Source: an uncultured Comamonadaceae bacterium
GTDB taxonomy: Bacteria > Pseudomonadota > Gammaproteobacteria > Burkholderiales > Burkholderiaceae
Reading direction: 5' to 3'
Assembly: GCA_946482595.1 (NCBI GenBank)
Contig: CAMLSD010000060.1
Span: forward strand, 1 to 30,286
Length of the DNA: 30,286 bases
Part shown: positions 7,213 to 14,966 of the stretch, one piece after another
Layout of the letters: every line of letters begins with the position of its first letter
Position numbering within the stretch: the first letter of the stretch is position 1
Position numbers and translations under genes: made by a program
Notes under the pieces: generated by a model
What the model was told of the DNA's origin: nothing
Seen by the model: only the letters and a program-made list of their open reading frames with translations
Databases searched by the model: none

Positions 7213-8775
7213 ATGAATCCATCACGTCTCACTCTGCCGTGCCGTCACCACCTGGCTCCCTGGACTGCGCTCGTCGCCTCGGTCGCACTGGCGGCATGCG
7301 GCGGTGGCGGTGACGGATCGACGCCCGGCACGTTCACGCCACCCGAAGCGATGCCCGCGCTGGCCTCGAACCTCCAGCCGCAAGGCAGTGCACCGCTGCT
7401 GCTGCACACGCCGCTGGACGCGGTTTTTCACCCCAACTTCGGGCAATCCAGCACACGACTCTGGTTCGCACTGCGACCCGGCGGGACTGGGCACGACAGC
7501 GGGGTCTACGGCGAACAGGACCTGACCCCGGACGGCGCCACGGCGTTCGCATCGACCCTGAACTGGCAGCTCGACGGCGAGCGCCTCGTGACGCGCACGA
7601 CATCCGGTGCATTCGATGTCCGCAGGGAGTTCTCCCCGAAATGGACACACCGCGACGGCGTCTCTGACCTGCAGTCCTTCGACGTCAACACCGCCTTGCT
7701 GGCGCGCGACTGGCGTGCCGCAGCCGACGCGTCGGACTGGGCAGCCCGCGCCGTGGTGAAGCGCGCCGCACTGTCGTGCCCGGCAGATGCGATCCAGGAC
7801 ATCGCCCGGTGGCAGGGATCCCTCAGGCTGCTCAACGACGGCACCTACACCGCTGCGTTGCGTGTCGAGCACGAGTGCGACGGCCCATCCGGATACCGCC
7901 TGACCACCGTGCGTACCGGCCACCCGCTGCTGTCATTGAGTGCCGGTCAATGGGAGCGGGACGGCAATGGCCTGCTGGTGTTCCGAGACACCGCTGCAGG
8001 CCGGCTCACGGTGACGGTCGAGGCGATGCGACCCGTCGGCGACGCGCTGACCGTCTGCCTCGCGGGCGCCACCTTGAGTGCCGCAGCATCGGCGCAGCAA
8101 TTGAGCACGGCAACAACTGTCCGTTCGAACCGGCCGGTGCGCGGCAACCTGCCGCTGACTCTGCGCGCCCGCCAGGGCTGTGCGTTCGAATCCGCCTCCG
8201 AGGACCTGGGCCCGTGGCGCATCACGAACGTCCAGGGCACGCCGCGCCTCGTGACGCTCGGTGGCGATGGCCAGGCCACCGTCTACCTCGATGACGACTG
8301 GACAGGCCGCAGCGCACGCTGGCAGCTGGTGGGCGAGCAGCTCGTCTACACCGACAGCGCCGGCGCGCAGGTCCTGTCGCTGCACCGCGGCTGGAGCGGT
8401 CTGAGTGTCGCCGCTGCCGTCACCGCGCCCTTCCTGACAGGCACCTGGGAAGCCCTCTCCAGCCGGTCTGACGTCAATGCGACCACCGCATGGTCCGGGC
8501 CGCTGGTTCTGGGGTCCGACGGACGGTACACCGCGTCAATCACATTGAAGACCACCACCACACTGCCTGCACCGGACACCACGACGCACTCGCGCCCCCT
8601 CACGCGACTGGCGCAGGGCCGGTGGACCTACGATGCATCCAGCGGCGAACTGAAGCTGCATGAAGACGGCCGTGCCACGCCAGTGGGCCTGCTGGTGTCG
8701 CAGGAGCCCGCCTGGCAGGGTTCCGGAGACACCATTCAGATCGACACCGTGCAGTTTCGTCGGGCGGGCCCGTGA
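7213..8775 (+). CDS. Putative lipoprotein, paralogue 2 of a tandem pair
   Basis: A 520-residue paralogue of the preceding gene, collinear over its whole length. It has a lipoprotein signal peptide with lipobox LAAC (Cys29) and GGGGDGS after it. Shared landmarks include LQPQGSAPLLL, NWQLDGERL, RTGHPLLSL-x-AGQW, NLPLTLRA-x-QGC, LHRGW, SRPLTRLAQGRW, HEDGRA and a closing IDTVQF. The two internal units begin near residues 162 and 407. Four Cys (in ALSCP, HEC, VCLAG and QGCAF) match those of the first protein. I start it at ATG 7213 so that the signal peptide is N-terminal; the frame is open further upstream, but that extension has no signal features. The gap to the first gene is 107 bp and holds a palindrome. 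The two probably arose by tandem duplication and have since diverged widely. Function unknown. Confidence 0.8.
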   Translation: MNPSRLTLPCRHHLAPWTALVASVALAACGGGGDGSTPGTFTPPEAMPALASNLQPQGSAPLLLHTPLDAVFHPNFGQSSTRLWFALRPGGTGHDSGVYGEQDLTPDGATAFASTLNWQLDGERLVTRTTSGAFDVRREFSPKWTHRDGVSDLQSFDVNTALLARDWRAAADASDWAARAVVKRAALSCPADAIQDIARWQGSLRLLNDGTYTAALRVEHECDGPSGYRLTTVRTGHPLLSLSAGQWERDGNGLLVFRDTAAGRLTVTVEAMRPVGDALTVCLAGATLSAAASAQQLSTATTVRSNRPVRGNLPLTLRARQGCAFESASEDLGPWRITNVQGTPRLVTLGGDGQATVYLDDDWTGRSARWQLVGEQLVYTDSAGAQVLSLHRGWSGLSVAAAVTAPFLTGTWEALSSRSDVNATTAWSGPLVLGSDGRYTASITLKTTTTLPAPDTTTHSRPLTRLAQGRWTYDASSGELKLHEDGRATPVGLLVSQEPAWQGSGDTIQIDTVQFRRAGP

Positions 8776-8853
8776 TCCGCCAGGACGCAGCACGAACAAC
8801 CTGAAGCACAATGCCGGGCAGCGGCCTGGTGTCGTGGGTCAGGAACGTCGGGC

Positions 8854-10608
8854 ATGCCCCTGTCGTTCCGGCACGCGACACTCGCGCCCACCCGGCCCCT
8901 TGTGCTCCCAGTGAATCACCTCGACACGCAACCGCAGAAACGATCGCTCAGCCGCACCCTGCCGATGGCGGTGCTGATGTTCACCATCGTGCCGCTGGTG
9001 ATCGCGGGCCTGCTGTCGCTGACCGAAAGCACCCAGCGGCTGCGACAGGAGCAGGAGCGGCGCACCCGCCAGACGGCCACGCTGATCGCCGCCCGCGCGG
9101 CCCAGCTCATCCAGGGAGCCGAGCGGCTGGCCGCGCTGGTGGCCAGCGACCCCGGACTCATTGCAGGCGATCTGGTCGCCCAGCTCCGCAGCCGTCCCGA
9201 GATCGACAGGGTGGACGTGCTGGATGCTCATGGCAAGGTGCTCGCACAGATCGCCCCCGATCGATCCGTGGACATCGGCGCGCCACCGCCCGCGGAAACA
9301 GCGCGCGGCTCACCACTAACACCCCACTGGAAACCCCGACCTGACGCCCAGGGCATCGCGGTGTTCCAGCCCATCGTGTCCACTGCGGCGCCCGGAGCCA
9401 TCACCGGCTGGGTGGCGGTGGGCCTGACGTCCGAGGCCCTGGTCCAGGTGCTGGCGCTGCCCGCGGATGTGACCGGCGACGTACGCGCCGCCTTGCTGAC
9501 CGATGCCGGCCAGCCCGTGGTGAGCAGCAATGCGCAGGCCGTCTCGACACCTGCCTTGACGGCGCAGCGCTCGAACCAGTACCTGACGGCCAGCGCGCCG
9601 CTGGCTGCCACCGCCTGGCGCGTCGAAGTGGTCGAGTCCCTGGACCAGTACCGCCGCCAGGTGATCGAGGAACTGCTGCGCTTCGGCGCCGTGGTGCTGG
9701 GCATCTCGCTGCTCAGCGCCTGGCTGGCCTGGCGGTTTGCGCGCGGGCTGGCCCAGGCGATCCGCGACGTGGCGCGTTCGGCCCGTGCCATCCTGCGGGG
9801 TCACTACCTCAATGCGCATGTCGAGCTGCAGCGTGACGACGAACTCGGCCTGCTGGCCGAATCGTTCAACCACATGAGCCATGAACTCGAGAAGCGCGAG
9901 CGCGAGCGCGACGTGTTCGGCCGGCTGGTGTCGCCCGAGGTGCGTGACCAGTTGCTCCAGGGCGAGCTGATGCTGGGCGGCCATGAGGTCGAGGTGACGG
10001 TGCTGCTCAGCGACATCCGCGGCTTCACCGCGCTGTGCGAGCAGATGAAGCCGCGCGACATCGTGCTCACGCTCAACGAGTACTTCACCCGCATGACCGA
10101 AGCGGTGCAACGTTACGGCGGCTACATCAACAACTTCATGGGCGATGCGATGGTGGTGGTGTTCGGCGCACCGCGCCCGGACCCGCACCGGGTGGAGCGC
10201 GCGCTGTATGCCGCGGTGGAGATGCAGGCCGCGCTCGAGGAGTTCAACCGTGAGCGGGCGACCTACGGAGCACCGCGCCTGGTGATGGGCATCGGTCTGG
10301 CCAGCGGCACCGCCCTGGCGGGCCAGATCGGCTCGCCCGAGCGTTGCATCTACACGGTCATCGGCGACACGGTGAACGTGGCCGCCCGGCTCGAAGGACT
10401 GGGCAAGCTTGCGCCCAGCATGGCGGCCTTCGTCAACCAGACGACCTACGACCTGCTGCCCCCGGCCCTGCGTGCCGCCCTGGTGCCACTGGGCGCCCAG
10501 CGTCTGAAGGGGCGCGACCGCAGTGTCGAGGTCTACGCCCTGCCCGCATTGGCCGACCTGCCGCCACCGGGCGACCACCTGCTGCGCACCGAGGAAGAAG
10601 TGCTCTGA
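8854..10608 (+). CDS. Membrane class III adenylate/guanylate cyclase with HAMP domain
   Basis: A 584-residue transmembrane receptor cyclase. A first membrane segment is at about residues 35-55. A periplasmic, Cache-like sensor region follows to about 270, then a second membrane helix at about 276-296, a HAMP linker to about 350, and a class III nucleotide cyclase domain from about 380 to 550. Both metal-binding aspartates are present (Asp387 in LLSDIRGF, Asp431 in FMGDAMV), as is the transition-state motif IGDTVNVAARLE. The Lys that selects adenine in many bacterial adenylyl cyclases (the K of a DKFIGD-type motif) is replaced by Asn427. The substrate is therefore uncertain between ATP and GTP. 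The start may be ATG 8854 or GTG 8911; the later one puts the signal-anchor closer to the N-terminus. The stop lies one base before the next gene, implying co-transcription with the transporter and sulfurtransferase genes. Confidence 0.88.
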   Translation: MPLSFRHATLAPTRPLVLPVNHLDTQPQKRSLSRTLPMAVLMFTIVPLVIAGLLSLTESTQRLRQEQERRTRQTATLIAARAAQLIQGAERLAALVASDPGLIAGDLVAQLRSRPEIDRVDVLDAHGKVLAQIAPDRSVDIGAPPPAETARGSPLTPHWKPRPDAQGIAVFQPIVSTAAPGAITGWVAVGLTSEALVQVLALPADVTGDVRAALLTDAGQPVVSSNAQAVSTPALTAQRSNQYLTASAPLAATAWRVEVVESLDQYRRQVIEELLRFGAVVLGISLLSAWLAWRFARGLAQAIRDVARSARAILRGHYLNAHVELQRDDELGLLAESFNHMSHELEKRERERDVFGRLVSPEVRDQLLQGELMLGGHEVEVTVLLSDIRGFTALCEQMKPRDIVLTLNEYFTRMTEAVQRYGGYINNFMGDAMVVVFGAPRPDPHRVERALYAAVEMQAALEEFNRERATYGAPRLVMGIGLASGTALAGQIGSPERCIYTVIGDTVNVAARLEGLGKLAPSMAAFVNQTTYDLLPPALRAALVPLGAQRLKGRDRSVEVYALPALADLPPPGDHLLRTEEEVL

Positions 10609-10609
10609 C

Positions 10610-11500
10610 ATGCAAGCTCCGATCCTGATGATCCTGGCCTCGCTGCTGTTCGCCACCATGGGCGTGTGCGTGAAGTACGCATCGGCCTACTACAGCGCCG
10701 GCGAGATCGTGTTCTACCGCGGCCTGGTGGGTGCGAGCATGCTGGCCGTGCTGGTATGGCGCCGCGGCGGAACCCTGCGCACCAGCGTGCCGGGCATGCA
10801 CTTCTGGCGCAGCCTGAGCGGCGTGATGGCGCTGTGCCTGTGGTTCTATTCGATCGGCGGGCTGCCGCTGGCCACGGCCATGACGCTGAACTACATGTCG
10901 TCGGTCTGGATGGCGCTGTTCCTGCTCGGTGGCGCGATCGTGATGGGAGGCGCACGCGTGGACGGGCGCCTGATCGCCGCGGTGCTGACCGGCTTTGCCG
11001 GTGTGGCGCTGATCCTGCGCCCGACCATCGAACAGGACCAGCTCTGGTACGGCCTGATCGGCCTGCTGTCGGGCATCCTGTCGGCCACGGCCTACCTGCA
11101 GGTCACGGCACTGGGCCGCAGCGGCGAGCCGGAGTACCGCATCGTGTTCTATTTCTCGCTGGGTGGCATTGCGGCCGGTGCCCTGACCATGCTGACCACC
11201 GGCGCCAGCGCGCACACGCCTGAAGGCGTGGGCCTGCTGCTGGCAGTGGGCCTGCTGGCCACCGTGGCGCAGCTGATGATGACGCGCGCCTACAGCACCG
11301 GCAAGACCCTGGTCAACGCCAGCCTGCAGTACCTGGGCATCGTCTTTTCCTTTGTCTACGGTGTGGTGCTGTTCCACGACCCGGTGACCTGGATGGCCAT
11401 CCTTGGCATGATCTTCATCGTTGCCGCCGGAGTGGCGGCGACCTTCCTGCGCAGCAAGGCCGCACCGGCCGTGCCCGCAACCTCGACGACCGACACATGA
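10610..11500 (+). CDS. EamA/DMT-family transporter
   Basis: A 296-residue, very hydrophobic protein with about ten predicted membrane helices in two similar halves, the layout of drug/metabolite transporters of the EamA type. Telling segments are FATMGVCVKYAS in helix 1, EIVFYRGLVGA in helix 2, LPLATAMTLNYMSSVW in helix 4, and the second-half YLGIVFSFVYGVVLFHDPVTW, which matches the family's conserved end. Substrates in this family range from amino acids and purines to metabolites such as S-adenosylmethionine or riboflavin, and none can be assigned here. It starts one base after the cyclase stop and overlaps the sulfurtransferase start by 4 bp, so all three genes are probably translated from one message. 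The short C-terminal tail after the last helix is Ala/Thr-rich and unremarkable. Confidence 0.9.
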   Translation: MQAPILMILASLLFATMGVCVKYASAYYSAGEIVFYRGLVGASMLAVLVWRRGGTLRTSVPGMHFWRSLSGVMALCLWFYSIGGLPLATAMTLNYMSSVWMALFLLGGAIVMGGARVDGRLIAAVLTGFAGVALILRPTIEQDQLWYGLIGLLSGILSATAYLQVTALGRSGEPEYRIVFYFSLGGIAAGALTMLTTGASAHTPEGVGLLLAVGLLATVAQLMMTRAYSTGKTLVNASLQYLGIVFSFVYGVVLFHDPVTWMAILGMIFIVAAGVAATFLRSKAAPAVPATSTTDT

Positions 11501-12357
11501 ACCACACGATCCTGATCTCTGCTGAGGCCCTGCGTGACGCGCTGGCGGCACCCGACGCGGCTCGCCACCTCGTGGTGCTCGACGCCAGTTTCGATCTGGC
11601 CGACCCCGGCGCCGGCGAACGTGCCCATGCTGCCGGCCATGTGCCGCAGGCGCAGTATGTCCACCTGGACCGCGACCTGAGCGGCCCCAAGACCGGGCGC
11701 ACCGGGCGGCATCCGCTGCCCGATCGCGCGACATTCGCCCGCACGGCTGGCCGTCTGGGCATCGCCCCGGGCGTGCAGGTCGTGGCGCTGGACGGGCAGG
11801 GCGGCCCCTATGCCGCCCGGGCCTGGTGGATGCTGAAGTGGCTGGGCCACGATGCGGTGGCCGTGCTCGACGGTGGCATCGCGGCATGGCAGGCGGTCGG
11901 TGGCGAGCTGACGGTGGCGGCGCCAGTCGTCGAGCCACAGGCGCCCTACCCTGAACGCCCCAGCCTCGTGCCACACGTCGGGGCCGATGCGCTGCTGGCC
12001 GAACTCTCGGCGGGGTCGGCCCAGGTCGTCGACGCCCGCGCGGGCGAACGATTCCGCGGCGAGGTCGAGCCGCTTGACCCGGTGGCCGGGCACATCCCGG
12101 GCGCGCTCAACCGCTTCTTCAAGGACAACCTCGACGCGGACGGCCGCTTCAAGGACGCCGCCCGCCTGCGCACCGAGTTCACCGCACTGCTCGGCGACGC
12201 CTCGGGCAACCGCGTCGTGCATCAGTGTGGGTCAGGTGTCACCGCATGTCACAACCTGCTCGCGATGGAGGCCGCCGGACTGGTTGGCACGCGGCTCTAT
12301 CCGGGCTCGTGGAGCGAATGGTGCGCCGATCCGGCCCGGCCGGTGGCGCGCGGCTGA
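11497..12357 (+). CDS. sseA: 3-mercaptopyruvate/thiosulfate sulfurtransferase
   Basis: A 286-residue tandem-rhodanese protein. The N-terminal rhodanese-like domain (about 1-140) is inactive as usual. The C-terminal domain (about 155-286) carries the active-site loop CGSGVTA with nucleophile Cys244. A CGSGV[T/S]A loop is the signature of 3-mercaptopyruvate sulfurtransferases, whereas thiosulfate rhodaneses usually have CRKGVTA. It should therefore transfer sulfane sulfur from 3-mercaptopyruvate to a thiol or cyanide acceptor in the cytoplasm. Other family marks are GHVPQAQYVHLD near 47-58, LDGGIAAW near 124-131 and AGHIPGALNRFFKDNL near 197-212. The ATG overlaps the transporter stop by 4 bp. 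The symbol follows the E. coli orthologue family. Thiosulfate use cannot be excluded. Confidence 0.92.
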   Translation: MNHTILISAEALRDALAAPDAARHLVVLDASFDLADPGAGERAHAAGHVPQAQYVHLDRDLSGPKTGRTGRHPLPDRATFARTAGRLGIAPGVQVVALDGQGGPYAARAWWMLKWLGHDAVAVLDGGIAAWQAVGGELTVAAPVVEPQAPYPERPSLVPHVGADALLAELSAGSAQVVDARAGERFRGEVEPLDPVAGHIPGALNRFFKDNLDADGRFKDAARLRTEFTALLGDASGNRVVHQCGSGVTACHNLLAMEAAGLVGTRLYPGSWSEWCADPARPVARG

Positions 12358-12423
12358 GTCACCAGCGGTTTCAGCGCCTGGGGAAGACCCGCACGCCGGG
12401 TTGTTTGCGCTTGCACGAGCCCC

Positions 12424-12464
12424 TTGACTTGGGTCAACATGGTCCGGCGCCACCGGCGCAAGAT
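12424..12464 (+). promoter_or_regulatory. FNR/DNR-type box and promoter of the universal stress gene
   Basis: TTGAC-TTGG-GTCAA at 12424-12437 is a perfect inverted repeat matching the FNR/ANR/DNR pattern TTGAT-N4-ATCAA with a conservative T-to-C change in each arm. A weak -10 (CAAGAT, 12459-12464) follows. The dyad centre (12430.5) then lies at about -41 from the predicted start, the class II activator position. No -35 is needed or seen. A Crp/Fnr protein with a matching recognition helix is encoded at 26294-27010. Confidence 0.75.
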
Positions 12465-12496
12465 GGACCTGTCCACCCAGACCAAGGAGGCTCACC

Positions 12497-12931
12497 ATGT
12501 ACAAGCGCATCCTCGTCCCGACCGATGGCTCGGACATCACCCAGCGCGCCATCGGCACGGCCGTGCAGCTGGCCAAGACCTTCGGCGCCGAGATCTTCAC
12601 GATCAGCGTGAAGGACCCCTACCCCTACAGCGCGATGTCCGAGATGCAGCCCACCCTGCCTCAGGAGTTTCTCGACGCCCAGGAGCGCATGGCGGCGCGC
12701 AACGTGCAGGGTGTGAAGAACGCCTGCGAGGCCGCTGGTGTGCAGTGCACTGGACACACCGTCGAATCGGTCAGCGTCTGGGAGGCGGTCGTCGATCACG
12801 CCAAGCAGCAGTCGTGCGACCTGATCGTGATGGCCTCGCACGGCCGGCGCGGGGTGCAGGCCCTGCTGCTGGGCAGCGAGACCAACCGGGTGCTGACGCA
12901 CTCGACCGTGCCGGTGCTGGTGGTGCGCTGA
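12497..12931 (+). CDS. Universal stress protein (UspA family)
   Basis: A 144-residue single-domain UspA-fold protein. The N-terminal strand YKRILVPTDGSDIT carries the family's Asp10 after the first strand. The ATP-binding loop near the C-terminus is present in the segment ASHGRRG-VQALLLGS (about residues 112-127), with a closing VPVLVVR strand. The ATP-binding type of Usp is therefore likely. These proteins are cytoplasmic dimers that help survival under growth arrest or low oxygen; exact roles differ. A strong AAGGAGG ribosome-binding site lies 8 bases before the ATG. The upstream FNR-type palindrome suggests induction at low oxygen or by NO, as reported for usp genes in several proteobacteria. 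It is monocistronic and convergent with the ZIP transporter gene. Confidence 0.92.
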   Translation: MYKRILVPTDGSDITQRAIGTAVQLAKTFGAEIFTISVKDPYPYSAMSEMQPTLPQEFLDAQERMAARNVQGVKNACEAAGVQCTGHTVESVSVWEAVVDHAKQQSCDLIVMASHGRRGVQALLLGSETNRVLTHSTVPVLVVR

Positions 12932-12973
12932 CGCATACGCCGGGGCGGCGCGCACCGCATGCGCCGTGCCGCC

Positions 12974-13876
12974 TCAGTGGGAATGCAGGGCGCTGGTGAT
13001 CAGCATCATGCCGCCGATGCCGGCGCCCAGCCACAGGATCTGCGCCAGCGTCTGACGGGCCCCCAGGCGCTGCTGCAACTGCGGAATCAGATCGGCCAGC
13101 GCCACGTAGACGAAGCTGCTGGCGGCGATGACCAGCAGGTAGGGCAGCGCCCAGCTGTCCGGCCCGATGGCCAGGTAGCCGACGATGCCGCCGACGATCG
13201 TGACCGCACCGGCCGCCGACGTCCACAGCACCGCCTTGCGCGCCGAAAAGCCCGTATGGCGCAGCACGATGAAGTCGCCGATGTGGTGCGGCACCTCATG
13301 CGCCAGCACCGCCAGCGTGGCCGCCAGCCCGAGCTTGACGTCGGCAACAAAGGCTGCGGCAATCAGCACGCCGTCGACAAAGGTGTGCACGCTGTCGCCG
13401 AGCAGCAGGGCCCAGCCACCGGTGCGCGGTCCATGGTGAAGCGCGTGCCCGTGCCCGTGCCCGTGTCCATGGGCGTGTGCATGTGCATCTGCATGACCGT
13501 GCGCATGGGATGCGGCATGCGCATGAGGCGTGTGCGCCGCCGGCTCCGGTGATTCGGTTGCACGGCCTTCGCCGTGGTGGCTGGGGTCATGGTCACCGTG
13601 TTCATGACCGTGGTGGTACAGCTCGCCTTTTTCCAGCAGGAAAAAGAACACCACGCTGGCCAGCAGGGTGCCGAACAGCGCATGGGCCGAGGCTTCGCTC
13701 TCGAAGGCCTCGGGCAGCAAGTGGGTGAAGGCCGTGGCCAGCAGTGCCCCCGCGGCTAGGCTCAGCAGATGAGGCACCCAGGTGCCCAGCACCCGCAACG
13801 CCAGCCCCGCCGCCAGCCACACGCTCAGCACGCCGGCACTGAAGGTTCCCGCCAGAATCCACGCCCAACTCATCAT
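12974..13876 (-). CDS. ZIP-family metal transporter with His-rich loop
   Basis: A 300-residue polytopic inner-membrane protein of the ZIP (Zn/Fe permease) family, which moves Zn2+ or related divalent metals into the cytoplasm. About eight membrane helices are predicted. Helix 4 contains HTFVDGVLIAAAF (His164, Asp168, Gly169) and helix 5 HEVPHHIGDF (from His193). These form the binuclear metal site of LIV-1/GufA-type ZIPs, although the second Glu of the usual HExPHExGD motif is His198 here. Between helices 3 and 4 lies a very His-rich cytoplasmic loop, with 22 His in residues 88-148, including alternating His-Gly/His-Ala runs; in ZIPs such loops are thought to bind or sense metal. Two adjacent ATGs (13876, 13873) are possible starts. 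It lies downstream of the dienelactone hydrolase gene beyond a terminator, so it probably has its own promoter, though none is clear. Confidence 0.9.
   Translation of the reverse strand: MMSWAWILAGTFSAGVLSVWLAAGLALRVLGTWVPHLLSLAAGALLATAFTHLLPEAFESEASAHALFGTLLASVVFFFLLEKGELYHHGHEHGDHDPSHHGEGRATESPEPAAHTPHAHAASHAHGHADAHAHAHGHGHGHGHALHHGPRTGGWALLLGDSVHTFVDGVLIAAAFVADVKLGLAATLAVLAHEVPHHIGDFIVLRHTGFSARKAVLWTSAAGAVTIVGGIVGYLAIGPDSWALPYLLVIAASSFVYVALADLIPQLQQRLGARQTLAQILWLGAGIGGMMLITSALHSH
13445..13510. repeat. Hexamer-periodic repeat coding the ZIP His-rich loop
   Basis: Three exact copies of GTGCCC (13445-13462) are followed by degenerate 6-bp units (GTGTCC, ATGGGC, GTGTGC, ATGTGC and similar) to about 13510. 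On the coding strand these are His-Gly and His-Ala dipeptides. The in-frame hexamer period means slippage would add or remove two residues without a frameshift, so loop length may vary between strains. Confidence 0.8.
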
Positions 13877-13895
13877 CACGCCACCAGATACGCAC

Positions 13896-13923
13896 AAAAA
13901 AAGCCGCGGCAAGCCACGGCTTT
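13896..13923 (-). terminator. Intrinsic terminator of the dienelactone hydrolase gene
   Basis: Read on the minus strand this is AGCCGTGG-CTTG-CCGCGGCT, an 8-bp stem with one mismatch and a 4-base loop, followed by seven T (13902-13896). It begins about 18 bp after the hydrolase stop at 13941 and ends about 20 bp before the ZIP start. Confidence 0.88.
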
Positions 13924-13940
13924 CGGGGTCACGGCGGGCC

Positions 13941-14810
13941 TCAGGCCACGCCGTGCTTCTTGAACCAGTCCAGCGCGCGCTTCCAGCCGTCGTCGGCGGC
14001 CTCCTTGCGGTAGCTCGGCCGGTAGTCGGCATGGAAGGCATGCGGTGCGTCGGGGTACACGACGAACTCGGACTGCTTCGCTGCTGGCCCGCCTGCCGCC
14101 AGCGCAGATTTCATCTTATCAACCGTGTCAAGCGGAATGCCCGCGTCCTGTCCGCCGTACAGTCCCAGCACCGGGCCCTTGAGGCTGGCGGCCACGTCCA
14201 CCGGATGACGCGGCGTGAGCTCGGTGTTGTTGCCCACCAGCCGGCCATACCAGGCCACGCCGGCCTTCACCGGCGCATGAGCCGAATAGAGCCAGGTGAT
14301 GCGCCCGCCCCAGCAGAAGCCGGTGATGCCGAGGCGGCTCGTGTCGCCGCCATTGGCCCCGGCCCACGCCACGCAGGCATCGAGGTCACCCATCACCTGC
14401 GCATCGGGCACCTTGGCAATGACCTCCTGCATCAGCTTGGCGATCTCGCCGTAGGACTGCGCGTCCCCCTGGCGCACGAACAGCTCCGGGGCCAGCGCCA
14501 GGTAGCCGGCCTTCGCAAAGCGGCGCGCCACGTCGGCGATGTGTTCATGGACGCCGAAGATCTCGGAAATCACCAGCACCACCGGCAGCCCGGTCCGTCC
14601 CGCAGGCTGGGCCCGATAGACCGGCATCTTGAAGTCTCCCACCGGGACCATCACCTCGCCGGCCGTCAGGCCCTGTGCATCCGTCTTGATGGTCTGGGCG
14701 GACACCGGCAGCACCGCGGCGGCAAAGCCGCTGCCCACCGCCGTCTTGACAAAGCTGCGGCGAGAAAAGTCCCGGCCCGGGGCCAGGCTGTCGAGGTCTT
14801 GCTTCAACAT
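13941..14810 (-). CDS. Dienelactone hydrolase family protein with Tat signal
   Basis: A 289-residue alpha/beta hydrolase of the dienelactone hydrolase (carboxymethylenebutenolidase) family. The N-terminus carries a twin-arginine signal, SRRSFVKT at residues 16-23, then a hydrophobic stretch ending near VSAQ, so the folded enzyme should be exported to the periplasm. The catalytic triad is visible: nucleophile Cys166 in GFCWGG, Asp222 in GGQDAGIP and His257 in APHAFHADYRPSY. The ISEIFGVHEHI segment (81-91) is also typical. Export distinguishes it from the cytoplasmic DLHs of catechol degradation, and no other aromatic-catabolism gene is nearby, so the natural substrate is unknown. The start at 14810 has a good GGAGGA ribosome-binding site. 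It is divergent from ppx, with 156 bp between. Confidence 0.92.
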   Translation of the reverse strand: MLKQDLDSLAPGRDFSRRSFVKTAVGSGFAAAVLPVSAQTIKTDAQGLTAGEVMVPVGDFKMPVYRAQPAGRTGLPVVLVISEIFGVHEHIADVARRFAKAGYLALAPELFVRQGDAQSYGEIAKLMQEVIAKVPDAQVMGDLDACVAWAGANGGDTSRLGITGFCWGGRITWLYSAHAPVKAGVAWYGRLVGNNTELTPRHPVDVAASLKGPVLGLYGGQDAGIPLDTVDKMKSALAAGGPAAKQSEFVVYPDAPHAFHADYRPSYRKEAADDGWKRALDWFKKHGVA

Positions 14811-14952
14811 GGTTCCTCCGAATGCAGTGAGGGCGACGAAAACGCGACGATGCCCGGCCGGCGCCACATGCACCGCCGGTGCGCTCCGCAGCCTACACGA
14901 GCCCGGAGGCTGCCGCATCGCGCCCGGCCGCTGAAGGCCCACCATTTGCAGG

Positions 14953-14958
14953 GACAAT
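14953..14958 (+). promoter_or_regulatory. Probable -10 element of ppx
   Basis: GACAAT lies 8 bp before the ppx ATG, with a weak CTGAAG -35-like hexamer at 14931-14936 (16-bp spacer). If used, transcription would begin within a few bases of the start codon, giving an almost leaderless mRNA. Confidence 0.4.
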
Positions 14959-14966
14959 GCGGCACC

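Noticed and set aside
13445..13510. CRISPR or minisatellite-like array
   Set aside because: The 6-bp units lie inside the ZIP coding frame and encode His-Gly/His-Ala dipeptides; there are no spacers.
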